NCBI GenBank assembly: GCA_963169195.1
Contig: CAUJDN010000066.1
Span: 147,020 to 211,019 of the forward strand
Length of the DNA stretch: 64,000 nucleotides
Direction: 5' to 3'
Source: Acidobacteriota bacterium
GTDB taxonomy: Bacteria; Acidobacteriota; Vicinamibacteria; Vicinamibacterales; UBA2999
Shown piece after piece: positions 41,452 to 54,513 of this stretch (position 1 is its first letter; the number at the start of each line of letters is the position of its first letter). The notes below the pieces were generated by a model that saw nothing but the letters and a program-made list of their open reading frames with translations, searched no databases and was not told where the DNA came from. Both the position numbers and the translations under genes were made by a program.

Positions 41452-43833
41452 CTACCAGCTGTGCAGCAGGCAGACCTCCAGCGGCTCGGTGCCCGAGAGG
41501 AACGCCTCGCTGGTGATCCGCGGGCAGGTGGGCGTGGCCAGCTGGCCGGTGTCGCGGTCGATTTCGACGAAGCTCACTCCCTGGGGCGGATCGAAGGGCA
41601 CGTTGGGATGGCCCGCCAGCGCCTTCATCATGAACGAGGCCCAGATGGGCACGGCGGCCTGGGTGCCGCTGAGGCCCAGGGGCTGGTTGTCGTCGAAGCC
41701 GACCCAGACCACGGCCAGCAGCTCCGGCGTGAAGCCCACGAACCAGGCATCGCGCAGGTCGTTGGTGGTGCCCGACTTGCCCGCCGCGTCCAGCGCGAAG
41801 CCCGCGGCCCTCGCACCGGCGCCCGTGCCCTCGCTGATGACGCTTCGCATCATGTGCGTCACCAGGAAGCTCGTCGCCGGCCGCGCCACGGCCCGGCCCG
41901 TCTCGTCGGGCGGTGACAGCGCCTGCTCGCCGCTGACGACCCGCGAGATGGCCCGGAGCGGCACGGTGACCCCCTCGTTGGCGAACAGCGTGTAGGCGGT
42001 CGCCACCTCCATCGGCGTCAGCTCGAAGACCCCCAGCGCGATGGAGGGGTAGCCCTTCAGGTCCTGAGGGCCCAGCGCCGTGCGTCGCCACAAGGCCGCG
42101 ACGCGGTCGAACCCCGTCAGCTCGGCCACGCGGATGGTGGCGATGTTGCGCGACAACGCCAGCGCCCGCCGAAGGGTGATGTGGCCGTCGTAGGCGTCCT
42201 CGTAGTTCTTCGGCGCCCACTCCTGCTCGTCGTAGGTCCATGACGCTGGCTCGTCCCACACCATGGTCGCGGGCGTGAGGTCCGCGCGACCCTCGTCGGC
42301 CGCGTGCTCGAAGGCCGCGAGGTAGACGAAGGGCTTGAACGTGGACCCCGGCTGGCGCCGGGCGTGGACCGCTCGGTTGAACTGGGACTGGTTGTAGGAA
42401 CGGCCGCCCACCAGGGCGAGCACCTCGCCCGTCCGGGGATTCACGGCCACCAGCGCGGCCTGCGCGCGGCGATCCGGCCGGCCCCGTCGCCTGGCCAGCG
42501 TCTCGTCCACGCGGCCGAGCCCCTCGCGCACGGCGTCCTGCGCGGCGCGCTGCAGGTTGAGGTCCAGCGTCGTGTAGACGTCGAGCGGCGCCTGCCGGGT
42601 GGTGACACCCGGAAAGGCCGCGTCCAGCATCTGGCCCATGTAGTCGACGAAGTAGGGCGCCTCGTTGTCCAGGGCGCGCGCGACGACGGCGATGGGCTCG
42701 GCCGCGGCCCGTGTGGCGGCGTCAGGGCTGATGTACTCGGCGTCCGCCATCGCGCGTAGCACGATGTTCCGGCGCTCGCGGGCGCGATCGAGGCTCGTGA
42801 AGGGCGAGTGGTTGTAGGGGGACTGGATGACGCCCGCGATGAGCGCCGCCTCGGCGACGGTGAGGTTCGTGACGTCCTTGCCGAAGAACATCCGCGCCGC
42901 CTCGGCGACGCCGTGCAGCGCGAACGACCCCCGGTGGCCCAGGTAGACGTCGTTCAGGTAGAGCTCCAGGATCTCGTCCTTGGTCGCCTTCGTCTCGAGG
43001 ATGACGGCCATGAACTGCTCGAGGAGCTTCCGGCGGAACGATCGCTGGCGGGTCTGCTGCTCCTCGGCCATCTCCTCGGTGAGGAAGAAATTGCGGGCCA
43101 GCTGCTGAGTGATCGTGCTGGCGCCGACGAGGTAGGCACGGCGGCCGGAGAGATTGGTGACCAGGGCGCCGAGGATGCGGATGGGGTCTACGCCGGGATG
43201 GTAGTAGAAGCGGCGGTCCTCGATGGCCAGGACGGCGTGCTGCATGCGCGGCGGGATGGCGTCGAGCGCGACGCGGCGCCGCTTCTCGCGCGGGCCCGTG
43301 ATGAGGCCGCTCAGTACCGGGGGGTCGAGCGAGACCTGCGACGATGGCCTGCCGGCGATCTCGATGCCCGCCACGCGCACCGGTGACGGCGCCGGCGGCG
43401 TCGTCGTGCGTGGCGGCGGCTCCGTGAACGAGATGACCACGGGGCGCCCCGCGTCCTCGCCGCCACGCGGGATGAAGGCCACCGCGTGCTCATCCACGGC
43501 GAACTCGCCCGGCTGCTCCGCGCGCCCCCTCTGCGCGTAGCCGACGTCGTTCAACCGCGCCACGAGCTCGCTCTCGCCGATCACCTGGCCGGTGTTGAAG
43601 GTGAGGGGCCGGGCGAAGACGCGGGGGATGACGCGATCGCGCTCGCCGTGCAGGCGCGCCTCGATGATGCGCGAGAACTGGACGTAGTAGTACCCGAGGG
43701 CGGCGGACAGGGCGATGGCGGTCGCCGCAACCGGGACGACGAGCAGCGTCAGCAGGCGATGCCGGCGGAGGAACGCGGCCGCGCCCCTGGCGCGGCCGCG
43801 CATGCCCTTGAGGACCCGGCGTCGGGCGGCCAC
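41452..43833 (-). CDS. Class A penicillin-binding protein (PBP1B type)
   Basis: Bifunctional peptidoglycan glycosyltransferase and DD-transpeptidase of 793 residues. A single membrane anchor spans about residues 27-51. A UB2H-like region follows (residues 65-110, 'RVFARPLTFNTGQVIGESELVARLNDVGY', cited only as a region) and makes it PBP1B-like. The GT51 domain has 'LAIEDRRFYYHPGVDP' with the catalytic Glu and 'GASTITQQLARN'. The transpeptidase has 'RQPGSTFKPF' (SxxK), 'SRN' and 'KSGTT'. The C-terminus ends with a Cys-rich 'TCPRITSEAFLSGTEPLEVC'. GTG start. It is preceded by bshC with a 19-base gap. Confidence 0.93.
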   Translation of the reverse strand: MAARRRVLKGMRGRARGAAAFLRRHRLLTLLVVPVAATAIALSAALGYYYVQFSRIIEARLHGERDRVIPRVFARPLTFNTGQVIGESELVARLNDVGYAQRGRAEQPGEFAVDEHAVAFIPRGGEDAGRPVVISFTEPPPRTTTPPAPSPVRVAGIEIAGRPSSQVSLDPPVLSGLITGPREKRRRVALDAIPPRMQHAVLAIEDRRFYYHPGVDPIRILGALVTNLSGRRAYLVGASTITQQLARNFFLTEEMAEEQQTRQRSFRRKLLEQFMAVILETKATKDEILELYLNDVYLGHRGSFALHGVAEAARMFFGKDVTNLTVAEAALIAGVIQSPYNHSPFTSLDRARERRNIVLRAMADAEYISPDAATRAAAEPIAVVARALDNEAPYFVDYMGQMLDAAFPGVTTRQAPLDVYTTLDLNLQRAAQDAVREGLGRVDETLARRRGRPDRRAQAALVAVNPRTGEVLALVGGRSYNQSQFNRAVHARRQPGSTFKPFVYLAAFEHAADEGRADLTPATMVWDEPASWTYDEQEWAPKNYEDAYDGHITLRRALALSRNIATIRVAELTGFDRVAALWRRTALGPQDLKGYPSIALGVFELTPMEVATAYTLFANEGVTVPLRAISRVVSGEQALSPPDETGRAVARPATSFLVTHMMRSVISEGTGAGARAAGFALDAAGKSGTTNDLRDAWFVGFTPELLAVVWVGFDDNQPLGLSGTQAAVPIWASFMMKALAGHPNVPFDPPQGVSFVEIDRDTGQLATPTCPRITSEAFLSGTEPLEVCLLHSW

Positions 43834-43852
43834 GGGCGGCGTCTCCCCGTCC

Positions 43853-45505
43853 TCAGATGCTCAGCACGTGGTGCTGTCCCATGCCGAGCGGGATGTCCTC
43901 GACGAGGCGCGTGACCAGCGCGGGGCCGTAGCGGTTCAGGAACCACACGAAGCCGATCTCGCGCTCCTGCGGGTGTCCCTGGGGAAAGGTGAGCGACCGC
44001 GCCCGGTGGAACTGCCGGCGCAGCGTCTCGTCCTTGCGCTTTGCCGCCTGGATGACCTTGGCGTGCAGCGTCTGGATCTCGTGCTGCATCTTTCCGAGGG
44101 TGGTGCGCACCGTGCCCTCGAGCGTGGGGTCGATCTGCGGCACCACCTTGACGAGGGCCTCCATGCGATCCGCGACGAGGGAGGTGACGGAGGCGAGCGC
44201 CTGATCCACGGTCGGGGGCAACTGCTGCTCGAGCAGCTCGTTCAAGGCCTTCTCGTCCTGCGGCTGGAGCGCCACCAGGGGCAGGCTGGACCGGGCCAGG
44301 AACCGAAGCGTCGCCGAGTCCACGAGCGTGGCCGTGGCGCGCTGGTACATCAGCGGCATGGCCACGCCGAAGTGGGCGTAGACCTCCCGGAGCTGGCCCA
44401 GGTAGGCCAGCTCGTTCGGCCCGGCAACGTAGCAGATGGTGGGGAACACGGCGTCCTGCACCACGGGGCGGAGCAGCACGTTCGGGCTGAAGTGCTCGGG
44501 CGACTGCTCGGCTTCGCGCGCGAGCTCGGCGAGGGTCAACGTGTGCTCGCCGATCGTGACGTGGCCGTCGGCGGCCTTCACCGCTTCGCGGCTGGAAGCG
44601 AGGTGGAAGAGCGACACGGCGCCCTCGTGGGGCGTGACCTGGGAGTGATAGCCCCGCGCGACGAGCGCATGGCCCGCCCGGCCCGCCATCTCGGCGGTCG
44701 TGCCGGGGTGTGCGATCTCCTTGGTGAAGATGTGGCGCGCGAGCGGCTTGGCCGCCGGGTCCGCCGAGTCGTATACCACCAGGCCATGCGGGCCCAGGAC
44801 CGTCTCGAGCCAGCACCCGAAGGCCTCCGCCATGCCGCGACCCGGCTGATACGCCCGCCGGAGGCCGTCCATGACCTCGGCGCGGAACTCCGTCTCGGGC
44901 AGCGTCGAGGCCAGCTCGTCGAGGGCGGGAACGATCGTGTCGGTGAGGGCGAGTCGTGCGATGGGGCGCTCGCCGGCGCCAGGCGGATCCGCGAGGCGGA
45001 TGGTACGCGGCGTCAACTCGGTGTCGAGCACCGTACAGCCCGACACCTCGACCCAGTCGTGATCCTCTGCGTCGATCCAGAACACCGGCACGACCGGCAC
45101 GGCGTGCTCGCGCTCCACCTGTGCCGCGAGCTTCATGGCGGTGAGCGCCTTCAGCAGCGTGAACAGTGGCCCGCCGAAGAGGCCCGCCTGCTGGCCGGTG
45201 ATGACCACGCGCGTCGCCGGGTCGGCGAGGCGTGCCGCGGCGGCTCGCGACTCGGGCGCCGCCTGCCGGCGCGCCTGCTGATCCGCGATGACGCGCGCCA
45301 GCTCCTCGGGATGTCGTGGCGTCGTCTGTGACCGGCGGATCGTGTCGGCCCACGCGGCCGAGCTGGCCGGGTCACCCGCGAAGAACGACGCGATCTGCGC
45401 GTACTGGAACGCATAGTCCGACGCCAGGCGGCGAATCCAGGGAAACTGCCGGATGTCGACGGCGAGGGCCGCGGCGGTCGAGGGAGAAGTCGCGTCGGCA
45501 GGCAC
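43853..45505 (-). CDS. bshC: Bacillithiol biosynthesis cysteine-adding enzyme BshC
   Basis: BshC adds cysteine to glucosaminyl-malate, the last step of bacillithiol synthesis. The 550-residue protein has a Rossmann core: 'VVITGQQAGLFGGPLFTLLKALTA', 'VPVFWIDAEDHDWVEV', 'VVYDSADP', then 'ILRPV'-type 'NVLLRPVVQDAVFPTICYVAGPNELAYL' (in parts), and the long coiled coil near residues 440-500, which is diagnostic. Its presence suggests bacillithiol or a similar thiol as the main low-molecular-weight thiol; bshA and bshB are not in the window. The start is a GTG at 45505. Confidence 0.92.
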   Translation of the reverse strand: MPADATSPSTAAALAVDIRQFPWIRRLASDYAFQYAQIASFFAGDPASSAAWADTIRRSQTTPRHPEELARVIADQQARRQAAPESRAAAARLADPATRVVITGQQAGLFGGPLFTLLKALTAMKLAAQVEREHAVPVVPVFWIDAEDHDWVEVSGCTVLDTELTPRTIRLADPPGAGERPIARLALTDTIVPALDELASTLPETEFRAEVMDGLRRAYQPGRGMAEAFGCWLETVLGPHGLVVYDSADPAAKPLARHIFTKEIAHPGTTAEMAGRAGHALVARGYHSQVTPHEGAVSLFHLASSREAVKAADGHVTIGEHTLTLAELAREAEQSPEHFSPNVLLRPVVQDAVFPTICYVAGPNELAYLGQLREVYAHFGVAMPLMYQRATATLVDSATLRFLARSSLPLVALQPQDEKALNELLEQQLPPTVDQALASVTSLVADRMEALVKVVPQIDPTLEGTVRTTLGKMQHEIQTLHAKVIQAAKRKDETLRRQFHRARSLTFPQGHPQEREIGFVWFLNRYGPALVTRLVEDIPLGMGQHHVLSI

Positions 45506-45513
45506 CGCCGCGT

Positions 45514-45542
45514 ACTGTTGCAGAGCGTCGGCAGCGTGTCAA
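45514..45542 (-). promoter_or_regulatory. bshC promoter (TTGACA, 17 bp, AACAGT), eight bases before the GTG
   Basis: On the minus strand a perfect -35 TTGACA (45542-45537) is followed after 17 bases by the weak -10 AACAGT (45519-45514) and, after eight more, by the bshC GTG. It is the only perfect -35 hexamer noted in the window. Confidence 0.5.
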
Positions 45543-45543
45543 C

Positions 45544-45553
45544 ACCACGTGGT
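45544..45553. promoter_or_regulatory. 10-bp palindrome ACCACGTGGT between divergent bshC and pseudokinase genes
   Basis: A perfect ten-base palindrome stands between the -35 box of bshC and the -10 box (TAAGAT) of the pseudokinase gene. It might be an operator that serves both directions. The symmetrical core CACGTG is not rare in GC-rich DNA, so this is only suggestive. Confidence 0.35.
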
Positions 45554-45558
45554 AAGAT
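45553..45558 (+). promoter_or_regulatory. -10 box (TAAGAT) of the pseudokinase-carAB unit
   Basis: TAAGAT lies 13 bases before GTG 45572, overlapping the palindrome by one base. No -35 at 17 bases. Confidence 0.4.
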
Positions 45559-45571
45559 CACCGGTCAACAC

Positions 45572-47512
45572 GTGACCCGGGAAGGCTCGCTGTTCGACGT
45601 CCCACCCGCGGCGATCGGCCGCTTCCGTGTCCTGCACCAAGTCGGAGCCGGCACGAGCGGCCCCGTTTTTCGCGCCACCGACCCCGAGTTCGACCGCGCG
45701 GTCGCGATCAAGCTCTTCTCGCTGAACCTCACGCGCGATCGCGCGGCCGACGTCGCGATCCGGCTCGAACACCTCGTGGCCCACGCGCCGCCACTGGCGG
45801 CGGCCGTGTCGCCGCTGGCGGCGGGGATGCACGAGCACACCCCGTACTTGGTCACCTCGTTCGCCCCCGGCGATTCCCTGGACGTGGCACTCAGGCAGTA
45901 CGGCCCCGCCGCGCTCGAGGATCTGGTGCCGCGCCTGCGCGCCCTCGCGGTCGCCATCGACGCGGCCGCGGCGCGCGGCGTGCTGCACGGCGCGCTGCAT
46001 CCGCGTGACGTGATCGTCTCTGAGCACGACACGGCCGTCACCGGCCTTGGCGTGTGGCCGCTCCTCGTCGAGGCTGGTGCGCGTCTGCCCGCACGGCGCC
46101 CATACCGGGCGCCTGAGCTGACGGACGCGTCTGTGTCCGCCTCCGGAGACCGGTTCGCCTTCGCGGCGCTGGCGTACGAGTGGATGACGGGCCGGCGCGC
46201 ACCCGCCCTGTTCGGCCAGTCGGACATGGCACCCTTGCCGGGGGCAGACCGCGATCGCATGGCGCAGGTCTTCGCCCACGCGCTGAGCGCAGGGCCGGAC
46301 GAGCGTGGCTCGACGTGCGCCGAACTCGTCTCGGCCATTGCGGATGTTGCCGCCGATGCGGAAGTGCCCGCGCCGTTGACGGGGCGGCGCCCGCGCCGAC
46401 GTCCCCGCGCGCCCGCACCGACGCCGGCACTGGAGGAATTTCCCTCCGGGCCCGATGCCGGCACGCTGCCCCTCGAGCCAGCCGACGAGGACGAACCGGC
46501 TCCCGGAGAACTCACGCACCGCGAGCCCGGAACGTTCCACGCGGGCTCAGGCGCTGCCGAGGCTCACCATGCGCTCGGCGAACCGTGGGCTGAGGACGAC
46601 GCGCGGTCGCACACGGCTCCGCCAGCACCTCTTCCGGCCGCCGACGAACCGTCCGTGCCTGCGGATGGCGATCTGGCGATGCGACCGCTCACCCCGCCGA
46701 CGCTCGTCCATGTGGGTCCGCCCCCTGCCGCCGGCCCTGGCACGATGAGTCTGGCGGCGGCGCTGATCGGGCTGGCGCTCGGTGTGCTGACCGGGTACGT
46801 GGTCTGGGGCCGTGCGCGGCCCGTCGCGCCGGTGTCAGCCACCGCGCCCGCAGCGCCTGCACCCTCACCCGCAGTCCCTGGTCCCGGTGAAGCACCGCCT
46901 GGCGTGGCGGCGCCGGACACGGTGCCGCCGCAGGCCGGCACGCGCGCGCCGGAGCCTCGAGGCCGTGCGCCCGCAGCCTCCACGAACGTGCCCGCTGTCA
47001 CCGCGCCGGCGGCGGCGCCGGTCGCCTCGCCGGCCGGGCGGTTGCTGATCCGGTCAGCGCCGGGTGGCGCCACGGTGTTCGTGGACGACGAGCGGAGGGG
47101 TGTGACGCCGGCGGCGCTCCGTGATCTCGCCCTCGGCACGCGGCGGGTCCGCGTGCAGCGCGACGGCTATGTCGCCGAGGTCCTCCAGGTGACGCTCACA
47201 CGCGATCGCCCTTCACGCAGCGTGGAGGTCCGCCTGCGCCGCGCGCCTGTAGCGGCCGCGGAAACACCGACCCCGGCCGCGGCGAAAACTGGTACGCTCT
47301 TGGTCGAGTCCCGCCCCTCCGGCGCGACGGCGCTCGTCAACGGTCGGCCCGTCGGCACCACGCCGGTGACCCTCGCGGACCTCGCGCCAGGAACCTACAC
47401 TGTGCAGTTGCGGCTGGCTGGCTTTCGGCCGTTCACGACCACCGTGCGCGTGGTCGCCGGGGCGCAGGTGCGCGCGGCCGGATCGTTGACAAGCGCACAG
47501 GAGCCGAAATGA
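45572..47512 (+). CDS. Membrane pseudokinase with two C-terminal PEGA domains
   Basis: A 646-residue protein with a kinase-like domain (residues 17-265), a disordered acidic/Pro-rich linker, a single membrane segment (392-413), an Ala/Pro-rich stalk and two PEGA domains (490-555 and 574-628). The kinase part keeps a Gly loop ('[13 protein letters not shown]'), the ATP lysine K47 ('VAIK') and an APE motif. It has lost catalysis: the HRD-x4-N loop reads 'HGALHPRD' (139-146) and the DFG motif reads GLG (158-160). It is therefore probably a non-phosphorylating sensor or scaffold with an extracytoplasmic PEGA part. The stop overlaps the carA ATG. GTG 45572 is chosen over an upstream TTG at 45518, which would precede the promoter. 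Confidence 0.82.
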   Translation: MTREGSLFDVPPAAIGRFRVLHQVGAGTSGPVFRATDPEFDRAVAIKLFSLNLTRDRAADVAIRLEHLVAHAPPLAAAVSPLAAGMHEHTPYLVTSFAPGDSLDVALRQYGPAALEDLVPRLRALAVAIDAAAARGVLHGALHPRDVIVSEHDTAVTGLGVWPLLVEAGARLPARRPYRAPELTDASVSASGDRFAFAALAYEWMTGRRAPALFGQSDMAPLPGADRDRMAQVFAHALSAGPDERGSTCAELVSAIADVAADAEVPAPLTGRRPRRRPRAPAPTPALEEFPSGPDAGTLPLEPADEDEPAPGELTHREPGTFHAGSGAAEAHHALGEPWAEDDARSHTAPPAPLPAADEPSVPADGDLAMRPLTPPTLVHVGPPPAAGPGTMSLAAALIGLALGVLTGYVVWGRARPVAPVSATAPAAPAPSPAVPGPGEAPPGVAAPDTVPPQAGTRAPEPRGRAPAASTNVPAVTAPAAAPVASPAGRLLIRSAPGGATVFVDDERRGVTPAALRDLALGTRRVRVQRDGYVAEVLQVTLTRDRPSRSVEVRLRRAPVAAAETPTPAAAKTGTLLVESRPSGATALVNGRPVGTTPVTLADLAPGTYTVQLRLAGFRPFTTTVRVVAGAQVRAAGSLTSAQEPK

Positions 47513-48642
47513 TCGCAGTTCTTGCCCTGGAAGATGGCACGTGGTACCGCGGAATGTCCGCGGGCGCTCCCGGTGAGACGTCCGGTGAGGTGGTCTTCAA
47601 CACCAGCATGACCGGCTACCAGGAGGTGCTCACCGACCCGTCCTATGCGGGCCAGATCGTGACGATGACGGCGCCGCAGATTGGCAACTACGGCGTCGCG
47701 GGCGCGGACCAGGAGTCGGGCGCGCCCAGGGTGGCGGGCTTCGTGATGCGCGATCCGTCGCCCATCTCGTCCAACTGGCGGGCGCAGGGCACCCTCCGCG
47801 ACTACCTGGTCCACCACCACGTCGTCGCCATCGGCGACATCGACACCCGGGCGCTCACCCGGAAGCTGCGCTCGGCCGGCGTGATGCGAGGCGTCATTGC
47901 CACCGGTCCGGCTGACCCGGAGACGCTGGTCGAGAAGGCGCGGGCCATCCCGCACATGGAGGGCAGCGACCTGGTGCAGACGGTGACGTGCGCCGAGCCG
48001 TACGACTTCACGACGACGCTGGCCGATGCGGTCACGGAGGCGTCCTTCGGCGTGCCGCCGCTCAAGCGCGCGTCCCGGCCACTCAGGGTGGCGGCGTACG
48101 ACTACGGCATGAAGCTCAACATCCTGCGCCGTCTCGTCGCGCACGGCTGCGAGGTCCGCGTCTTCCCCGCGGCGACACCGGCCTCGGAGGTGCTGGCATG
48201 GCAGCCGGACGGGGTCTTCCTGAGCAACGGTCCCGGGGATCCGGCGGCCGTGACGTATGCCGTGGACAACATCCGCACCCTGGTGGACACGGGCGTGCCG
48301 ATGTTCGGCATCTGCCTGGGCCACCAGCTCCTCGCCCTCGCGCTGGGTGCGAAGACCTACAAGCTCAAGTTCGGGCACCGGGGCGGCAACCACCCGGTGA
48401 AGCAGCTGGACTCGGGCGCCATCGAGATCACCTCGCAGAACCACGGCTTCGCCGTCGACCCCGACTCGTTGCCCGAGGCCGCGCGGGTGACGCATCTGAA
48501 TCTGTACGACGGCACCGTGGAGGGCCTGCGGCACGTGGTGAAGCCCATCTACTCGGTGCAGTACCATCCCGAGGCCTCGCCCGGGCCCCACGACGCCGAC
48601 TACCTGTTCACGCAGTTCATCGAAGAAATGGAACGACGGTAA
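47509..48642 (+). CDS. carA: Carbamoyl-phosphate synthase small subunit
   Basis: Class I glutamine amidotransferase subunit of 377 residues that supplies ammonia to CarB. The N-terminal domain '[14 protein letters not shown]' to '[16 protein letters not shown]' is typical; the amidotransferase half has the nucleophilic Cys in '[14 protein letters not shown]', 'GHRGGNHPV', and the His/Glu pair in '[16 protein letters not shown]'. The ATG overlaps the pseudokinase stop (ATGA), so the two are translated together. Confidence 0.95.
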   Translation: MIAVLALEDGTWYRGMSAGAPGETSGEVVFNTSMTGYQEVLTDPSYAGQIVTMTAPQIGNYGVAGADQESGAPRVAGFVMRDPSPISSNWRAQGTLRDYLVHHHVVAIGDIDTRALTRKLRSAGVMRGVIATGPADPETLVEKARAIPHMEGSDLVQTVTCAEPYDFTTTLADAVTEASFGVPPLKRASRPLRVAAYDYGMKLNILRRLVAHGCEVRVFPAATPASEVLAWQPDGVFLSNGPGDPAAVTYAVDNIRTLVDTGVPMFGICLGHQLLALALGAKTYKLKFGHRGGNHPVKQLDSGAIEITSQNHGFAVDPDSLPEAARVTHLNLYDGTVEGLRHVVKPIYSVQYHPEASPGPHDADYLFTQFIEEMERR

Positions 48643-48645
48643 GCG

Positions 48646-51924
<3,279 letters not shown>

Positions 51925-52025
51925 GGCGGGCTCCACCCGTGTGTCAGCTTCTGCGAGGTTGGCACCCGCCCGGCCCGATTCGGGCCTGATTCCTCCAGGG
52001 GCCGCGGCTTGCATCCCGCCGCGGC

Positions 52026-54491
52026 ATGCCTCCCTCCGTCCCCGTTGCCCTGCTGCTGGCCGCCGGTCTGGCCGCCGGCATTCATGTGGATCCCGCTCTG
52101 GCCCGCCTGCCATCGCTCGTGATGGCGGCGGCGGTTGCGGCGGCCTTCCTCGCCCGGGCGCAGCGACTGCCCGCCGTCTCCCGCCTGATGTGGGCCGTGG
52201 CGCTCCTGGCCGGTGCGGTGCTGCACGGCCTGCACGCGGTGGACCGTGCCGAGCATGCGCCGATTCGCGCCTGGCTGGAAGCGCGGATCGGCCCCGGCGC
52301 CCTGGATCCGGTGGCGCCGCGGATGGAGGAGCCCGTGCGGCTGCGCGCACGGCTGGTGCGAGACGGCGCGCTGACCGAATCCGGCGCGCTCATCCAGGTC
52401 CATGCGCTGCAGGTCTCGGCGGGGGGCGCGTGGGAGGTCACCGAGGGCGGTGTCTCGATCACGGTCGCGGGCACGCAGGCCGTGCGCCACGTGGACCTCT
52501 GGCGCGCGGGTCGAGAGGTGGAACTGCCCGTCCTCCTGCGCCGGCCCGCGCGATACCTGAACGAGGGGGTGCCCGATGGCGAGCGGGCACTGGCCCGGCG
52601 CGGCACCGCCCTGGTGGGTACCGTGAAGAGCGCCGCCCTCGTCGACGTGCGGCGCCAGGCGGCTTGGTGGGACGAGCGTGCGGCCGACGTGCGCGCCGCC
52701 GTCCGCCGCGCGATGGCGGAGCAGGTGGGCCCGCACGCTCCCATGTCGGCGGCCATCGGGACGGCGATCCTGATTGGCGATCGGGCCGCGATGTCGCCCG
52801 ACGTGGAGCGCCGGCTGCAGGAGGCCGGCACGTATCACGTGGTCGCGATCTCGGGCGGCAACATCGCGCTGCTGGCCGGAGCCGCGCTGGCCTTGTTCTG
52901 GGCCCTCCGCGTCCGCTTCGCCGGCGCTGCGGCCATCGCCATCGCGGTGCTGGCCGCGCACGCGTGGGTGATCGGCGGCGGCGCGTCGGTCGTGCGCGCG
53001 ACCCTGATGGCCGTCATCTACCTGGGCCTGCGGCTGGTCGATCAGCGGACCGCGCCGATCAACGCGCTGGCCGTCGGGGCGTCGGCGATGCTGCTGGCCA
53101 ACCCGCTGGATCTGGTCAACGCGGGGTTCTGGCTCACCTACGGCGCCACGGCGGCGCTGATCGCGGTGGCCGCGCGATGGCCGCCGCCACGGGCGCGGCG
53201 GTGGTGGCACGCTCCGGCGGCGATCTGTGTGGGCAGCATGGCCGTCGAGCTGGTGCTCACGCCGGTGTCGGCCTACGTCTTTCAGCGCGTGACGCTCGCG
53301 GGACTGCTGCTGAACCTGGTGGCCGTCCCGGCCATGGCGGTGGTGCAGGCGGCGGCCACGGTCTGCGTGCTGCTCGATGGGCTGGGCCTGGCGCGTGCGG
53401 CTGGCCTCCCGGGCCACGTCACCCACCTGGCCGCCCAGGCGCTGCTCGCAAGCGGGCGTCTCGTGGATTACGCCCCGTGGGCTGCGTGGCGCGTTCCGTC
53501 ACCCCCGTTGTGGCTGGTTGCGGGCTACTACGCGCTGATCGTCCTGTGGTGGCGGTGGACGGTCCCTCCCGTCGACCCGCTGGAACGTCGCCTCCGGGTT
53601 CGTGGGGCGGGTGCGCTCGTGGCGGCACTGTGGGCGTGGATGGCGCTGGTGCCGCAGGTGCATGCCCGCGCGGCGCTCGACACGCGGCTGCGCGTGACGA
53701 TGATGGACGTGGGGCAGGGAGACGCGCTGCTGGTGACATTCCCTGGCGGCAGGACGCTCATGGTCGACAGCGGTGGCGTCTCGCCGCGCGGCGAGTTCGA
53801 CATCGGGGATCGGGTGCTCGGACCCGCCATCCGCGCGCGGGGCATCGCACGGCTCGACTACCTGGCCGTCACCCATGGCGATCCGGACCACATCGGAGGG
53901 GCGGTCTCGCTCGTGCGCGATTTCGCGCCGGCCGAGGTGTGGGCTGGCGTGTTCGTGGTGAACCACGAGCCGCAGGAGAGGTTGCGCGACGCGGCGGGGG
54001 CCGCGCGCAGCGCCTGGCGGTGGCTCCAGCGTGCGGACCGGTTCGAAATCGGTGGCGTGGAGGTGCGCGTGCACCATCCGCCCCTGCCTGACTGGGAGCG
54101 GCAGAAGGTGCGGAACGACGACTCGCTGGTGCTCGAGCTGCGCCACGGCGAGGTATCGGTGCTGCTCACCGGCGACATCTCGCGAGAGGTGGAGCAGCAG
54201 CTCGTGCCCGGGCTCGACCCGCTCCCGACGGTCATCCTCAAGTCGCCGCACCACGGCAGCGCGACGTCCAGCTCGGCACGCCTGCTCGCGCACCTGCGCC
54301 CCGCCGCGGTGATCATCAGCGCCGGCCGCGGCAATCCGTATGGTCACCCCGTCCCCGCGGTGCTCGAACGCTACACCAACGTCGGCGCACCGGTCTTTCG
54401 CACCGACCGGGACGGCCAGATAGAACTCGTGACCGACGGCCACACCGTCGAGGTCACCACCTACACGGGCCTCCGCTGGCAGGCGCACTGA
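52026..54491 (+). CDS. comEC: ComEC/Rec2 family competence protein with fused metallo-beta-lactamase domain
   Basis: ComEC forms the inner-membrane channel for single-stranded DNA in natural transformation. The 821-residue protein has N-terminal membrane helices, a DUF4131-like OB-fold periplasmic part (residues 70-200), the ComEC core with 'HVVAISGGNIALLAG' near 270, and a C-terminal metallo-beta-lactamase domain from about residue 550: 'MDVGQGDALLVTFPGG', 'AVTHGDPDHIGG', 'LTGDI', 'LKSPHHGS' and 'ISAGRGNPYGHP'. The metal ligands are complete except for the usual H-x-H form, which is H-G-D-P-D-H. Other competence genes (comEA, comF, dprA) are not in the window, but pilT is. Confidence 0.92.
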   Translation: MPPSVPVALLLAAGLAAGIHVDPALARLPSLVMAAAVAAAFLARAQRLPAVSRLMWAVALLAGAVLHGLHAVDRAEHAPIRAWLEARIGPGALDPVAPRMEEPVRLRARLVRDGALTESGALIQVHALQVSAGGAWEVTEGGVSITVAGTQAVRHVDLWRAGREVELPVLLRRPARYLNEGVPDGERALARRGTALVGTVKSAALVDVRRQAAWWDERAADVRAAVRRAMAEQVGPHAPMSAAIGTAILIGDRAAMSPDVERRLQEAGTYHVVAISGGNIALLAGAALALFWALRVRFAGAAAIAIAVLAAHAWVIGGGASVVRATLMAVIYLGLRLVDQRTAPINALAVGASAMLLANPLDLVNAGFWLTYGATAALIAVAARWPPPRARRWWHAPAAICVGSMAVELVLTPVSAYVFQRVTLAGLLLNLVAVPAMAVVQAAATVCVLLDGLGLARAAGLPGHVTHLAAQALLASGRLVDYAPWAAWRVPSPPLWLVAGYYALIVLWWRWTVPPVDPLERRLRVRGAGALVAALWAWMALVPQVHARAALDTRLRVTMMDVGQGDALLVTFPGGRTLMVDSGGVSPRGEFDIGDRVLGPAIRARGIARLDYLAVTHGDPDHIGGAVSLVRDFAPAEVWAGVFVVNHEPQERLRDAAGAARSAWRWLQRADRFEIGGVEVRVHHPPLPDWERQKVRNDDSLVLELRHGEVSVLLTGDISREVEQQLVPGLDPLPTVILKSPHHGSATSSSARLLAHLRPAAVIISAGRGNPYGHPVPAVLERYTNVGAPVFRTDRDGQIELVTDGHTVEVTTYTGLRWQAH

Positions 54492-54513
54492 AGGAGCCCG
54501 GGAACGCGTGACG

